Assembly (NCBI GenBank): GCA_036785325.1
Contig: JAXIVH010000016.1
Coordinates: 4,069,243-4,133,242 of the forward strand
Direction of reading: 5' to 3'
Source of the DNA: Urophycis tenuis
Taxonomy: Eukaryota > Chordata > Actinopteri > Gadiformes > Phycidae
DNA length: 64,000 bases
A program made the position numbers and the translations under genes. Positions within the stretch are counted from its first letter, which is position 1, and each line of letters starts with the position of its first letter. Shown here piece by piece: positions 45,333 through 56,032 of this stretch. The notes beneath the pieces were generated by a model. The model worked only from the letters and a program-made list of their open reading frames with translations, was not told the origin of the DNA and searched no databases.

Positions 45333-45699
45333 AAAATAATTATAATCCTAAAATCAACATGTCATCTTCATCCATGTGTGTGTGTGTGTGTGTGTGTTTC
45401 GGGCTCTGCGTGGTGGAGCCATGCCTGTGTTGTGACGCCCCTCTGCCCCGTCAGGCATCACCACCGTGCTGACCATGACCACGCTGAGCATCAGCGCCCG
45501 CCAGTCGCTGCCCAAGGTGGCCTACGCCACCGCCATGGACTGGTTCATCGCCGTGTGCTTCGCCTTCGTGGCGTCCGCCCTCATCGAGTTTGCGGCGGTG
45601 AACTACTTCGCCACCCTGCAGGCCCACCGGCTGAAGGAGCAGAAAGCCAAGCTGCGCGAGATGGAGACCATCGCCGAGGGAGACGAGAACACGGCCTCG
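39879..45699 (+). CDS. gabra6: GABA-A receptor alpha subunit, alpha6-like (3' end missing)
   Basis: Eight exons give 354 codons: 39879-39919, 40020-40126, 40294-40361, 40774-40994, 41376-41458, 41981-42124, 44665-44817 and 45455-45699. Exon sizes 68, 221, 83, 144 and 153 match the vertebrate GABA-A pattern. A signal peptide (MTPFILVTFIWWA) precedes DNITRILDSLLDGYDNRLRP. The Cys-loop disulfide is Cys153-Cys167. Residue 116 in TPDTFFRNSKKS is Arg, as in alpha4 and alpha6, where alpha1/2/3/5 have the His needed for classical benzodiazepines. M1 lies in exon 7; the pore-lining M2 (ITTVLTMTTLSISAR) and M3 lie in exon 8. The loop-M4 exon was not found before or after the gap. Alpha6 is preferred over alpha4 because of linkage to ccng1, nudcd2 and gabrb2. 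It forms GABA-gated chloride channels with beta subunits at the neuronal membrane. Confidence 0.88.
41001..41120 (+). repeat. (TG)n microsatellite in alpha intron 4
   Basis: TG repeats with CG and TTCG interruptions begin a few bases after the exon 4 donor (40995). Confidence 0.95.
41550..41957. mobile_element. Candidate non-autonomous hAT-like element in alpha intron 5
   Basis: Termini CTAGAGGATGGAT (left, 41558) and the complement ACTAGAGTGCGGATC (right, ending about 41949) form imperfect inverted repeats. Flanks GTCCTCGT and GTCCTCAC agree at 6 of 8 positions. Both subterminal regions are dense in CGGGTCGGGCTCGG-type words in opposite orientation. It has no coding capacity. It fills most of a short intron, ending about 24 bases before the next exon. 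Confidence 0.55.
42174..42430 (+). repeat. Compound (CA)n / 18-mer minisatellite in alpha intron 6
   Basis: CA tracts of varying length alternate with the constant block CTTCAGTAAGAGTAACAA, repeated about six times. Confidence 0.9.
42483..42900. repeat. Longest copy of the dispersed teleost repeat
   Basis: Starts (TTTACA)n, then 'agggcatttagcagacgctt' and 'tatccaaagcgacttacaaa'. It continues for about 400 bases with 'ggcagggagctcgttccacc'. The other copies in this window are only its first 150-170 bases. Confidence 0.7.
43376..43628 (-). mobile_element. tRNA-derived SINE, inverted copy
   Basis: On the minus strand the head reads ggcctattggttagggcttc, with an A-box-like TGGTTAGGGC and, about 35 bases on, GGTTCGAACCCC as a B box. 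The body has 'cccttgagcaaggcacctaa' and 'ctgctccccgagcgccgctg' and ends 'gattgggttaaatgc'. It matches 47563-47805. Confidence 0.8.
44818..45236 (+). repeat. C-rich minisatellite in alpha intron 7
   Basis: About a dozen copies of 'cagtcagacccctcctctct' plus 'gtc', separated by C-runs of 5-20. It starts right at the exon 7 donor (44818). Long open frames through it are composition artefacts. Confidence 0.9.
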
Positions 45700-46080
45700 G
45701 TGAGCCAGAACCCCCCCCCTCCAAAAAAAACACCCTGCTTTTACGGTCTTTTCACCACTTATTTTCTGTAGCGCTTCTCAGCGTTCACATGGGGATACCA
45801 GAGGGGTGATACGGTGTCAGCAGGCACACGCTGTCACACCACAATGTGTCGCGCCAACATCTGACATCTTCACACCCTCTTTGATTGTGAGAAACATCCA
45901 ACAGTCTCCACTGTTTGCAAATCCAAAGCGCAAAGGTCTGTCGCACACATTCCCACATAGCTGCTTTCTCTCTCTCTCTCCCTCCCTCTGCGTATCCCTC
46001 CCACCACCCCCACCACCGCCACCACCACCACCACCACCTCCACCACCTCCCGCGTGACAAAAAAGTTTTCATGCGCGGAG
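45700..46080. other. Sequence after alpha exon 8, no exon found
   Basis: Searched for the loop-M4 exon (a DxxSRxxFP...NLxYWxxY pattern) in plus-strand frames without success. A CCA/CCT-rich stretch is at 45990-46050. Confidence 0.4.
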
Positions 46081-46084
46081 GTTC

Positions 46085-46360
46085 TCCGGTTTATGCTAAT
46101 ACCGCACGCCGCTGTGGCCGCGTCACGCCGGGAACCCGCCTGGCGCCCACGCCTCGCGGTGCCGCCGCCGCGTTATAAATAGCCCGGGTGTGAGGAAACG
46201 GCGCAGCGCAGCAGCAGCAGCAGCAACAACAGCACTTCAGCACCACACTCCTCAGGAGGCGCCCCGCCCGACCGCTCACCTGCCCGTTCAGCACCGGCCG
46301 GGTTCCCGGAGGGTTCCGCCCGGGGCCCCGGCGCTGTCTGTACCTGCAGCGGGGTTGTGT
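46085..46360 (+). promoter_or_regulatory. CpG-rich TATA-type promoter candidate
   Basis: A strongly CpG-rich island contains TTATAAATAGCCCGGG at about 46173, a consensus-like TATA box, followed by GC-rich leader-like sequence with a CAG repeat (46204-46222). It lies downstream of the alpha subunit exons and upstream of beta2 exon 5 on the same strand. It could therefore be the beta2 promoter, with exons 1-4 hidden in the assembly gap. No first coding exon is visible. Confidence 0.4.
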
Positions 46361-46694
46361 GTGTGTGTGTGTGTGTGTGCGTCGTGGCGGCGTGGCAGCA
46401 GGGCTTGGTGGGGGGAGATGGGCCTCAGTACTCACGGTGGGGGTGTGGGGGTGTGGGGGGGGGGATGGGGGGATAATTAGGTTAAAGGAACGGGGGAAAT
46501 ATTGTCTTCCTGTCGTGTCCACAGGGTTAGCCGTGTCCTTGTGCTCCTGAATATGTCACCCTTGTCCTCGTTGGCAACACAACTCTACACCCCTGTGCCA
46601 GGTCCACACACGTCCAACTGTGCCAAACCCCCTCCCCCCCAACACACACACACAAACCCCCACCCCCCCAACACACACACACAAACCCCACCCC

Positions 46695-46727
<33 letters not shown>

Positions 46728-47562
46728 ACACACCCCACCCCCACACACATACAAATACACAACCTCCAAATGTGTTTGGTGGCTAGGGTGGACTTGGTTT
46801 GGTCCTCACTGTTCGTGTTCAAGTCACTTATTATCAAATGTGCAGCATCACTTACATATTGTCGTGTTGTACAGTGAGATGTTTTTGACGAGGCCTGTTC
46901 CTTGAGCAAAATGAAATAGAATAAAATAAAGGTATCGTGGAAGAAAATAAAAGTAGCATTGGACATAATGGGCTGTACTAAGTCACTTTGGATGAAAACA
47001 AGTTGTCTCTCAAGACATCGTCCACACCCATGTTTGTATTTAATTCAAAACGAGAGCACTATTCTAAATGCCAACGTGATCACACCAGGCCACTAGGTGG
47101 CGAGAAAAGATTATGTCAAACACCAGAGAAGAACATTTGGAGCATGCCCATTCTGGAGCGGGCCGATGCCACAACAACACAGCAAAGCAGCGCTGTGATG
47201 ATGAAGTGACGCCAGGCTGACCTGTAAACACTTCATTAAACCCAACAGTACCAGCCACACACATAAACACACCAGTAGTACGCCATTGTCGTTTGGATTC
47301 TGGGTCGCATGCTCCATGTGTGCAACCAAACAACAATCGCCGTGCGTAAATCGAGGGCTTGGTGTCATCATTTTGCAGAAACTCCGTTTCACTAGTCCCT
47401 GCGACAACACAGGAAAGTGTTGACGATTCTCAAAGGCGTAGCTCTCAGTGACCCCAAACACCGTTCTGATGGATAGAATGCTCAAACCCAGAGAGAAGGC
47501 CATGTTTTTATAAATAGCCATACATACGTGTGGAGGCCTGAATGAGTAAGTACTTGTTAGGG
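46361..47562. other. Low-complexity and anonymous sequence
   Basis: TG tract (46356-46380), G-rich tract (46430-46470) and CA/CCCCA-rich tract (46630-46760). The rest, to 47562, is anonymous with no supported exon. Confidence 0.4.
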
Positions 47563-47805
47563 GGCAGGCGCGGCCTACTGGTTAGGGCTTCGGACTTGTA
47601 ACCGGAGGGATGCCGGCTCGAACTCCGACCAGAAGAACGGCTGAAGTGCCCTTGAGCAAGGCACCTAATATCCTCACTGCTCCCCGAGCGCCGCTGTTGC
47701 AGGCAGCTCACTGCCTCGGGATTAGTGTGTGTGTGCTTCACCTCACTGTGTGCCTCACCATCACTGTGTTCTGAGTGTTTCACTAATTCACGATTGGGTT
47801 AAATG
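47563..47805 (+). mobile_element. tRNA-derived SINE, truncated by the assembly gap
   Basis: Head ggcctactggttagggcttc (A-box region), then GGCTCGAACTCC (B-box region), then the same body as the copy at 43376-43628. The sequence runs into the N-run at the point equivalent to the last bases of the other copy. Confidence 0.8.
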
Positions 47806-48005
47806 NNNNNNNNNNNNNNNNNNNNNNNNNNNNNNNNNNNNNNNNNNNNNNNNNNNNNNNNNNNNNNNNNNNNNNNNNNNNNNNNNNNNNNNNNNNNNNN
47901 NNNNNNNNNNNNNNNNNNNNNNNNNNNNNNNNNNNNNNNNNNNNNNNNNNNNNNNNNNNNNNNNNNNNNNNNNNNNNNNNNNNNNNNNNNNNNNNNNNNN
48001 NNNNN
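47806..48005. other. Assembly gap of exactly 200 N
   Basis: A run of 200 undetermined bases, a round number that suggests a fixed placeholder rather than a measured size. Missing alpha and beta2 exons probably fall here. Confidence 0.98.
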
Positions 48006-48159
48006 CATTCTCTCCTTGCACCTCCTCAGACACGCCCTTTTCTCTCTGTTTGTTTCCTTCCCTCCATTACTCAGGTCTGCTTTTCCTCCCCTGCTCTCAC
48101 ATGCTCTCTCACTGGCACACATTCCCAGCCTCACGCCTGCATGCTTACAGGGGTGGGCA

Positions 48160-48219
48160 CGCACGCACACACACACACGCACACACACATGCACGTACAC
48201 ACACGCACACACACATGCA

Positions 48220-48274
<55 letters not shown>

Positions 48275-48438
48275 ATACACACATACAAGACACACACACA
48301 CACACACACGCACGCACACATGCCGACACACACACACACGCACACACACACGTACACGTACACACACACATGCACACACATACAAGACACATACACACAC
48401 ACACAAGAAGAGGCACACACACACACACACACATACAT

Positions 48439-48471
<33 letters not shown>

Positions 48472-48600
48472 CACACACATACAAGACACACACACACACA
48501 CACACATAAGAAGAGGCACACACACACACACACACCCACACACACGTACAATCGACACACACACAAAAACACACACGAGCTACACACACACACGCACTCA
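48160..48600 (+). repeat. (CA)n-rich microsatellite block
   Basis: About 440 bases of CA with CG, TA and 'catacaagacaca' interruptions. It is immediately downstream of the gap's right flank. Confidence 0.95.
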
Positions 48601-49119
48601 ATCAGCGGGCTGCGGTCCTTGATCAGCAGGCAGTATCTGCTCTCGTATGGATTAGCAGGGCGATGGCGTTGCTGGCGCTCCACGCCAGAGTGTGCTGTTC
48701 TATTCACACTAATGAGCTCACAGAAAGTCTTCACTTCCCTTGATAAACTCGATGCATTTTTAACAGAAGTCTTAAACCCCCCCATCACCCCCCCATCACC
48801 CCCCCCATCCCTCTTGGATCTGCTGGTGCATTAGTGGCTCACTAGCACGGCTTAGGCCAACGGATGCACACCCTGGGCAGCATTGAGCAGCCATCGATTT
48901 CCCTCCCCCCCCCCTCCCCCCCTCCTCCTCCTCCTCCTCCTCTTCCCTCCTCTTCCTCTTCCTCCTCATGCTCAGGAACTAATGCACATGCAAATACACA
49001 CCCACACAGTTTGCGCGCGCACACACACACACACAGACACACACACACAGGCATGCCTATAGGCACAGCAGCTATATATAGCATGTAACTATCCATTGGC
49101 CTATCTATCTATCACTCTA

Positions 49120-49240
<121 letters not shown>

Positions 49241-49540
49241 ATATATCTATTTATCTATTTATCTCTCCTTTTCCTCTCCCAGTTTATCTGTCGTTTGCGG
49301 GGCCCACATAACATTGGTGATGTAATCAATTGACAGACTGCTGTCACAGAGCGCGGTGAGAGTGTTTGCGACGGAGACAATGACCCAGAAATAATGAGGC
49401 GTGATGGAAACTGAGTGACCGGCATCGTGAAGGCCAAGGCTCCTTCCTTTCTTCCTCCCCTTCCTCTTCCTCCTCCTCCTCCTGCACTCACCACCCTTTA
49501 CCCCGTCTCTCTTTTCAATCTCTTTCACACCCACTCACCC

Positions 49541-49641
49541 AAACACACATGCACACGCACACACACACACACACACGCACACACGCACGCACACACGCAG
49601 GCACACACGTGCACACATGCACACGCACACACACACATGCA

Positions 49642-49696
<55 letters not shown>

Positions 49697-49795
49697 GCAC
49701 GCACACACGCGCACACGCACTAACGCACACGCACGCACGCACACGCATGCACGCACGCGCACACACGCACACGCACACACGCACTAACGCAGGCC
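49541..49795 (+). repeat. (CA)n/(CG)n microsatellite block
   Basis: CA repeats with frequent CG and TG interruptions, open in several frames on both strands for compositional reasons. Confidence 0.95.
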
Positions 49796-49844
49796 CCGTC
49801 CTCTGCTGATAGGAACTGGGTGGAGCTGAGCACGGGAAGCAGCA

Positions 49845-50050
49845 CGCGGACTCTGATTGGCTAATTGGGACGAGCTTGAGCAATGAGTAGCTGCTCACTG
49901 GCCACTGGCCTCCACCGCTGCTGAACGGGAGCGTGAACTACACACGGCTGCAGGGCTAGACCCACCGCGACGTCACGGCGCCATGCCCGCTACCGCCGCC
50001 GCCGCCATTTTGGAAGCATAGGGGCATCGGGATGTCGGTTACTATGTCGG
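49845..50050. promoter_or_regulatory. GC-rich promoter-like region
   Basis: Contains inverted CCAAT words (gattggctaattggg near 49855), a CRE-like gacgtcac near 49969 and a YY1-like gccgccattttgg near 50002. No first exon can be identified on either strand, so the gene served is unknown. Confidence 0.3.
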
Positions 50051-51054
50051 TAGTCCCATATTTCTGGTCCTGGTTTAGTCGTTGATCGGGACATTAGGTG
50101 TCATTAGGGGGAGGTGTTGTTGTGTTTGAATGTGCCGCAGTGTCTCTCATGCAAGACGTGGCAAAACAAAACCGGTATCTATCATTCTGTTGTGGATGAA
50201 TATGGATGGATGCGACACATTTGGTTAGATTTAATAGAGCTATATTGGAGGAGACTACCAGTTGTACACGTGACTATAAATATATTCAGAGTTCGAATCC
50301 AGTTCCAGGTAGCGATGAGCAACCCTGGACCCAGTGGGACGCGGATTGTTTTCACCTGAACACCAGACCTTAAACAGGAAGGAATACTTACGTACATACT
50401 GTATATATATATAGAGACATAAATTGTTTTTTTCAATAAGAAAGGCTGTTGGTTTAATTATTCAGTGAGTCTAAATAGGTCAGCGCTCCTCTTGTTATGA
50501 GTAAGAGGGGCGGGGGGGGGGGGGGGGACGGCAGCCTGCCTGCTGCTTCGCTACCATGACGATGAGGACGGAGACGAGGAAGACCCTCTACGCCACGGCA
50601 GGAGGGTCTCGTGGCGGCCTCGGCGACGCCATGTGGCGCCGACGGGACCCCCACCCACCCCCCCCCCCCCACCCCCACCCCTCCTGCACACGTGGACGAC
50701 ATGCTGTGTGTTTGTCTAACCATGCATCCACAATGATGCCGGGGGGAGGGGGCGGTGGTCTGTGCCGTGGCTCCACTCTCCACTCTCAGACGTTCTGAAT
50801 GCAGAGCGTTCATTGCTGCCTTCATGTCATTCCTTGTTTCTGTGGGCGGCGCCTCTCGCCTCAATGGGACACTTGATTCTGAGGCTCTGAGATTCTACCC
50901 GTACCCCTGACATGGACGTGGACCCCCTGGAGTCAGGACCTGTGCATACTGTGTATACCCGTGTACCACAAAGCACGATATTAAGGCCTTGTGGGATTCA
51001 TAGGAACATTTATCGTTACAAGCAGCCACGCGCGCACACACACACACACACAGT

Positions 51055-51086
<32 letters not shown>

Positions 51087-51195
51087 AACATCCACTTGCA
51101 GCAGAACAACAGTGTGGGACCTTAAGCCCACCACCAGAATCAGAACATATGCCCTCTGAGCGCGCTGTCTGGTTCTGCCCCCCCCCTCCCTGCAG
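50051..51195. other. Beta2 intron 4 / upstream sequence, no exon found
   Basis: Includes a G-run (50510-50526), C-rich tracts and a CA run (51038-51083). None of the beta2 exon 1-4 signatures was seen here. Confidence 0.4.
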
Positions 51196-51367
51196 ACGGC
51201 TACACCACCGACGACATCGAGTTCTACTGGCGGGGCGGCGACGGCGCCGTGTCCGGCGTGGACCGCATCGAGCTGCCCCAGTTCTCCATCGTGGACTACA
51301 AGCTCATCTCCAAGAACGTGGTGTTCTCCACAGGTAGGAGCGGCCCGCGTCGCCCGCTGCCGCCGAC

Positions 51368-51401
<34 letters not shown>

Positions 51402-54400
51402 GGGTGGAGTACGGAATACGGGTGGAGCATCGCTCCGTGATCGATTGACGTGTTAGCCTGTGCGTCGTAGTCACGTACGTTGATGTCCATGTCGCTCTGG
51501 TTTAGTCTTCGCTGTTGTTCTCAGCAGGGCAGCAGCAGGATGTGTTTTGGAGAAATAAAAGGAAAAAAAAGGGTTCTGGCTCTGAAGCCGACGACCGGGC
51601 GGTTTGCTCCTCCTAGTAGGACACCTAAAAAGTACAGATATTGATGAGCTTATCCCCCCCCCCTACTCCCTCCCTCCCCGCCCCCCCCTGCAGGGTCCTA
51701 CCCCCGGCTGTCCCTGAGCTTCAAGTTGAAGAGGAACATCGGCTACTTCATCCTGCAGACCTACATGCCCTCCATCCTGATCACCATCCTCTCCTGGGTC
51801 TCCTTCTGGATCAACTACGACGCCTCCGCTGCCCGAGTGGCCCTGGGTAGGACCCCCCCCCCTCCCCCTCCCTCCCCCTCCCTCCCCCGTCCTCCACCCT
51901 CCCCTCCCCTCCCTTCCCATACTCACACAGGTTAGTCCAACGAAGGTACAATGACCTGAGAGATGTTGTTGTCTGTTTGTTGACGTGTCTGATATTTGAT
52001 GTTGTTGCCGTTGGCTTTGTTGTGGTAACCCCGTGCTTTTTCCCCCGTACAGCGGCGTGTCTTGAATAAGTGTAATGAGCACCTGAGGGTGCTTAGGACC
52101 ACGCGGATTACACACAGTGTGTCTGTGGAATCGGCCTGACTGCTGTGTGGACGAGGGGTCGACTCCCCTTACTGTTTCACAGCCTTTACCCCTCGGTGTC
52201 CTGTTAGCTCTGCGCGTGCTACGCTAGCTACGCTAGTTTCCACGGTGGGCTTGAGGGCAGCATGCCCGGTCGTTCAGAGATCACACTGCATGTGTAGCTC
52301 ATGCAGAAGAAGGTGAACGCGCTTCAACCTTGAAACTCTCTGTTTTTCTATCTGTCTGCCTGTGTGTGTGTGTGTGTGTGTGTCTGTCTGTTTGTCAGTC
52401 CCCGGCCTCTCATTGGCCAGTGATTAGCTTGTCAGCGGCAGAACAAGGCTAAACCTCAGACCGTAAACCAAGCTCCAACCTCAGTAGTAAACACTCAGTA
52501 TCCTGAGCACTTTGTTTTTTAAAGAACATCAAAACAATCACCGAACAACATTGCTCAAAGATTGCATGACGTTCTGAGGAATAAACTGGCAAAAACCCCA
52601 GAAAACCCAGGAATGTCTTTGAATCGATGCAAAGCAAGCATGCATGGCCGGCCAAAGGACATCGCAGCTCGTTTAACCTGTAACCTGTTTGTGTTTCCAC
52701 GCGGCTTCGACGGACAGCCAGGGGAAAGATCCCAGCGCTACACGTTACAGTGCTGCTGCTGCTGCTGCTGCCGGCTTTGGAGTTATTTATAAGAACGTGT
52801 GAATCTGACCAAATGCAGATTGTGCATGCAGATGACTAATGTATCAAACGCAGCGCCCGCGTGCGTGTGTGTGTCCTGAAGAGCAGGTGAATCGTGCTGT
52901 GACTAACGGCAGATGGTCCGAGCGGCTGCTCTTCTGCCGGACCCATAGGTTGTGTCCCGCGTACGACCGCGGTTCTCAGGCCCTCGTAGCGCTGTCTTTT
53001 ACATTCAGGAGGTGTCCATGTCACAAACACAGTGTGCACTCCGCTCTCCTATGGTTTGGCTGCGTCTGTCTGTGTGTGTCTGTGTGTGTCTGTGTGTGTG
53101 TGTGTGGGGAGGGGCGATTTTTTTTCCACATGGGCTCCGCATGCTTGATTTTGTCCTAAACCGTGACAGCTCGGCCTCTCCCGAATCAAAGACCAAAGAT
53201 CCACACCTGCCTCCGGGTTTTGGAAAGCGCGCGGACGGCCGTCGCCCGGACGGAACGCCACCTGAATAACCGCACAACACCGTTATTCCCAGCTGCTTCC
53301 AAACCAGTGATCCGGGCTCATCGGGTCCTCATGTGTGTGTGTGTGTGTGTGTGTGTGAACGTGTTCGTTGGCGTGGGAAGATCTAAACCTCCCTCCACTG
53401 ATCTTCAGGGATCACCACGGTGCTGACCATGACCACCATCAACACCCACCTGCGGGAGACGCTGCCCAAGATCCCCTATGTGAAGGCTATAGACATGTAC
53501 CTGATGGGCTGCTTTGTGTTTGTCTTCCTGGCGCTACTGGAGTACGCCTTCGTCAACTACATCTTCTTTGGCCGGGGGCCGCAGCGCCAGAAGAAGGCGG
53601 CTGAGAAGGCGGCCACCGCCAATAACGAGAAGCTGAGGCCCGACCCCAACAAGGTACGGGGGAGACGGGCGCCGTTCTGTTGATGCGGTCTACCTGGTGG
53701 GGGAGGGGAGGGGCGGGGCGGGGGGGGGGGTTGTGATGCTCTGTGTGTGTGTGGTGGCGGCGCAGCGGCGGCGAGGCAGTGGTGTCACGGGGGGGGCTGG
53801 GGGAGGGGGGGGGGGGAGGCGCGAGGTGATCATGTGGTCGATTGGCGTGCTTCATCTCTCTCTCTCTCTCCTTCTCTCTCTCTCTCTCGACCGGCTCAGT
53901 GCTGTTCTCGCGTCGCCCGCTCGCGTCGTCAGCCCCGTGCTTTCCCACCGCGGCTTCATTGCGACGACGTTGGAAAGTACCGGAAGCTGATAATTTGTAC
54001 AGAGCGAATGCAGAGGCAGCGCGCACACACACGCATACACATACACACACACTCATGTTTGATCTCTTTATTTCTGTGTGTCTCGAGAGGCAGCGCTGGC
54101 CCACGTCGCGGGCCCCCTTCCACATCACATGTGCCGGGCTGTCTCAGTTAGCCGCAACCACACCCAGCCCGCCCATTTGTTCTTCCTGCGTGTGGCAAGC
54201 TACGACTCCCACTAAGTAACAGTGCTGATTTTGTATGCTTGCAGTGGCTGGTGGGAAATGTAGTTCAGAGAGATGATGCTCTGTATGCCAGAATGAAACA
54301 GAGGGAAATTGACGCGTATGACTCGATGTGGGATCCCATCTTTGTGGACGATGCTGCATTAGGACTAGGCGAGCAGAGAAATAAGGTACCGGAGGTTTAA

Positions 54401-56032
54401 TCAATCCATCTGAATCGATATAGATCAGAGGACAATGCTGTAGTTTGTGTGCCTTTCTTTGATTTCTGTAGAGTTTTTATGCAGTAACTTTGATCATCAC
54501 TCCCACCATTGTGTTTCTACCCTCTCTTGGTTTGCTCTTCATGCATTTTCCTGACAGACATATTTTAGCGCTTTGATTCGACAACGTTAGACTGCGAACA
54601 GGTTTGCAACATGTTCCATTTTTTTAATTAACGAGGCATGGTTGATAGATCTGAAAATAGCATAAACATTTCAACCAAAAAAAAAGAAGCTGCTAAGCTT
54701 TTTAGACTGTCACATTCTCTAAGTGGAAAACAATTAATGCTGATCATTTTCTCAATTTGAAAACCAAAAACATAATTTCTAAATTAATTTGTACGAAATT
54801 CATTGCTTAGCCTCACTTTGGAGGAAAGACCACCTGAATCTGACCTTTTCCTCCTCCCCTGCAAAACTAAACTAAATTATAACCTCCCAGTCAAGCACTT
54901 CAGCACAGATCATATACTGGTTTCATCATACTGTACATTGTGTCAAACATAATGCCAATACATATTTTAAAGGGAATTTGTTTTTTATAGATGAGAACCA
55001 AAATTCATAGGTTGCAGATAAAGGAATTGATGGAAGAAGTTGTCTCCCTCAAATGTCAGGCCATGGATGAAGAAGTGTTGGTCCGAATCACTTCACAATG
55101 ATTTCCTAGCCCCGCCGCCAACCTTTGACCTTTCCTCCATCTTATTTAAAGTCCTTGCTACTACCTCCAGCCTCGTCCTCCCACATTATTTCTTTCTGTT
55201 TTCGTTTACCTTTATTTATTCTGCTTGTTTTTTGAGAAGAGAATTTTAACCTTCCCGGTTGAAATTCTGAAAAAAACAATGAAGATTTGTCATGAGAACA
55301 AGTTTGTACTAACGCAGGAATGTGACCTCATAGTTTTTCTGTTGCACAATCATCTGACTCTCAGAGGATGATTCATGAACCCATTAATTTTCACTCAGCA
55401 CTGTAGACTAATAAGTCAAACATTTGCTCATTTTGCTTACTTCACTGAAGCATCCCATTGTTTTTAGTTGTTGACCGACGTTGTATGAAACCCTTCCGAG
55501 AGTGCAAGTCATGTGACGTGTCATGTGACACGCCTCCCAAACGGACACCCCCCTCCCTCACATCACCCCAATGTCTTGTCTCTCCCCCCGCCCCCCCCCC
55601 TCCCCCTCCCCACCCCCAACCCCCCCCCTCCTCCTCCTCCCCCTCGCACCCCCGGCACCACGCCCCCCACAGATGAACCCCGACGACAACATCCTCTTCA
55701 GCACCCTGGAGATGAAGAACGAGATGGGCGCCGCGGGCGACCTGTCCCGGGGCCTGGGCGGGGCTCCCGGGGACCCCCGCAACACCATGCTGGCGTACGA
55801 CAGCTCCACGCTGCAGTACCGCCGCGCCGCCATGGCCCGCCAGAACTATGGGCACAGCGCGCTGGAGCGCCACGCCCAGAAGAAGTCCCGCCTACGGAGG
55901 CGGGCCTCCCAGCTCAAGGTCAACATCCCCGACCTGTCGGACGTGAACTCTATCGACAAGTGGTCCCGAATGATCTTCCCCACCGTCTTCTCCTTCTTCA
56001 ACGTGGTGTACTGGCTGTACTACGTCCACTAA
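51196..56032 (+). CDS. gabrb2: GABA-A receptor beta2 subunit, exon 5 to the stop codon
   Basis: Exons 51196-51333, 51694-51846, 53409-53653 and 55673-56032 join in frame. An optional in-phase 141-base exon lies at 54245-54385. Sizes 138 and 153 match exons 5-6 of vertebrate GABRB genes. Exon 5 carries GYTTDDIEFYWRGGD and LPQFSIVDYKLISKNVVFST. M1 is YFILQTYMPSILITILSWVS. M2 is ITTVLTMTTINTHLRE, with Asn at the site where beta1 has Ser. M3 ends EYAFVNYIFFGRGPQRQKKA, which is beta2-type. The last exon has the intracellular loop (NILFSTLEMKNEM, KKSRLRRRASQLK) and M4 ending NVVYWLYYVH. The RRRAS serine is the conserved phosphorylation site of beta loops. Exons 1-4 (signal, N-terminal ligand-binding half, Cys-loop) are absent and may lie in the gap. 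Beta subunits contribute the GABA-site principal face. Confidence 0.93.
51370..51399 (+). repeat. (CTG)n trinucleotide repeat after beta2 exon 5
   Basis: About ten CTG/CCG-type triplets start 37 bases after the exon 5 donor. The poly-Ala/poly-Leu frames are intronic artefacts. Confidence 0.9.
51847..53408 (+). other. Beta2 intron 6
   Basis: No extra exon is supported. It contains C-rich and TG-rich tracts and a short CTG run (52752-52770). Confidence 0.5.
54200..55101 (+). other. Two-exon open frame in the last beta2 intron: cassette exon or small hidden gene
   Basis: 54245-54385 (acceptor tgcttgcag, donor AAG|gtacc) is open for 47 codons with phase 0 at both ends, so it can be spliced into beta2 between PDPNK and MNPDDN without changing frame. 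It reads DDALYARMKQREIDAYDSMW and continues to GLGEQRNK. A second block, 54991-55101, follows the acceptor ttttttatag and reads IHRLQIKELMEEVVSLKCQA to a TGA at 55099-55101. Joined, they make an 83-residue helical frame, or 67 residues from the ATG at 54293. Flanking 54200-54212 and 54252-54264 are ZNF143/SNAC-like words (CTACGACTCCCA; complement ACTACATTTCCCA), which would suit a separate promoter. Mammalian beta2 long form inserts a cassette at this same position. I do not recognise the protein. Confidence 0.35.

Noticed and set aside
44442..45472. Open frames of 280-330 codons over alpha exon 7 and the C-rich repeat
   Set aside because: They run from a genuine exon into a C-rich minisatellite in its intron. 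The exon ends at the donor at 44818 in the correct frame.
47563..47650. Possible tRNA gene (A- and B-box-like sequences)
   Set aside because: No cloverleaf or acceptor stem is evident. A second copy with the same 3' body exists at 43376-43628, so it is a tRNA-derived SINE head.
47803..48834. Open frames of about 330-340 codons through the N gap and CA block
   Set aside because: Much of each frame is undetermined bases and the rest is (CA)n.
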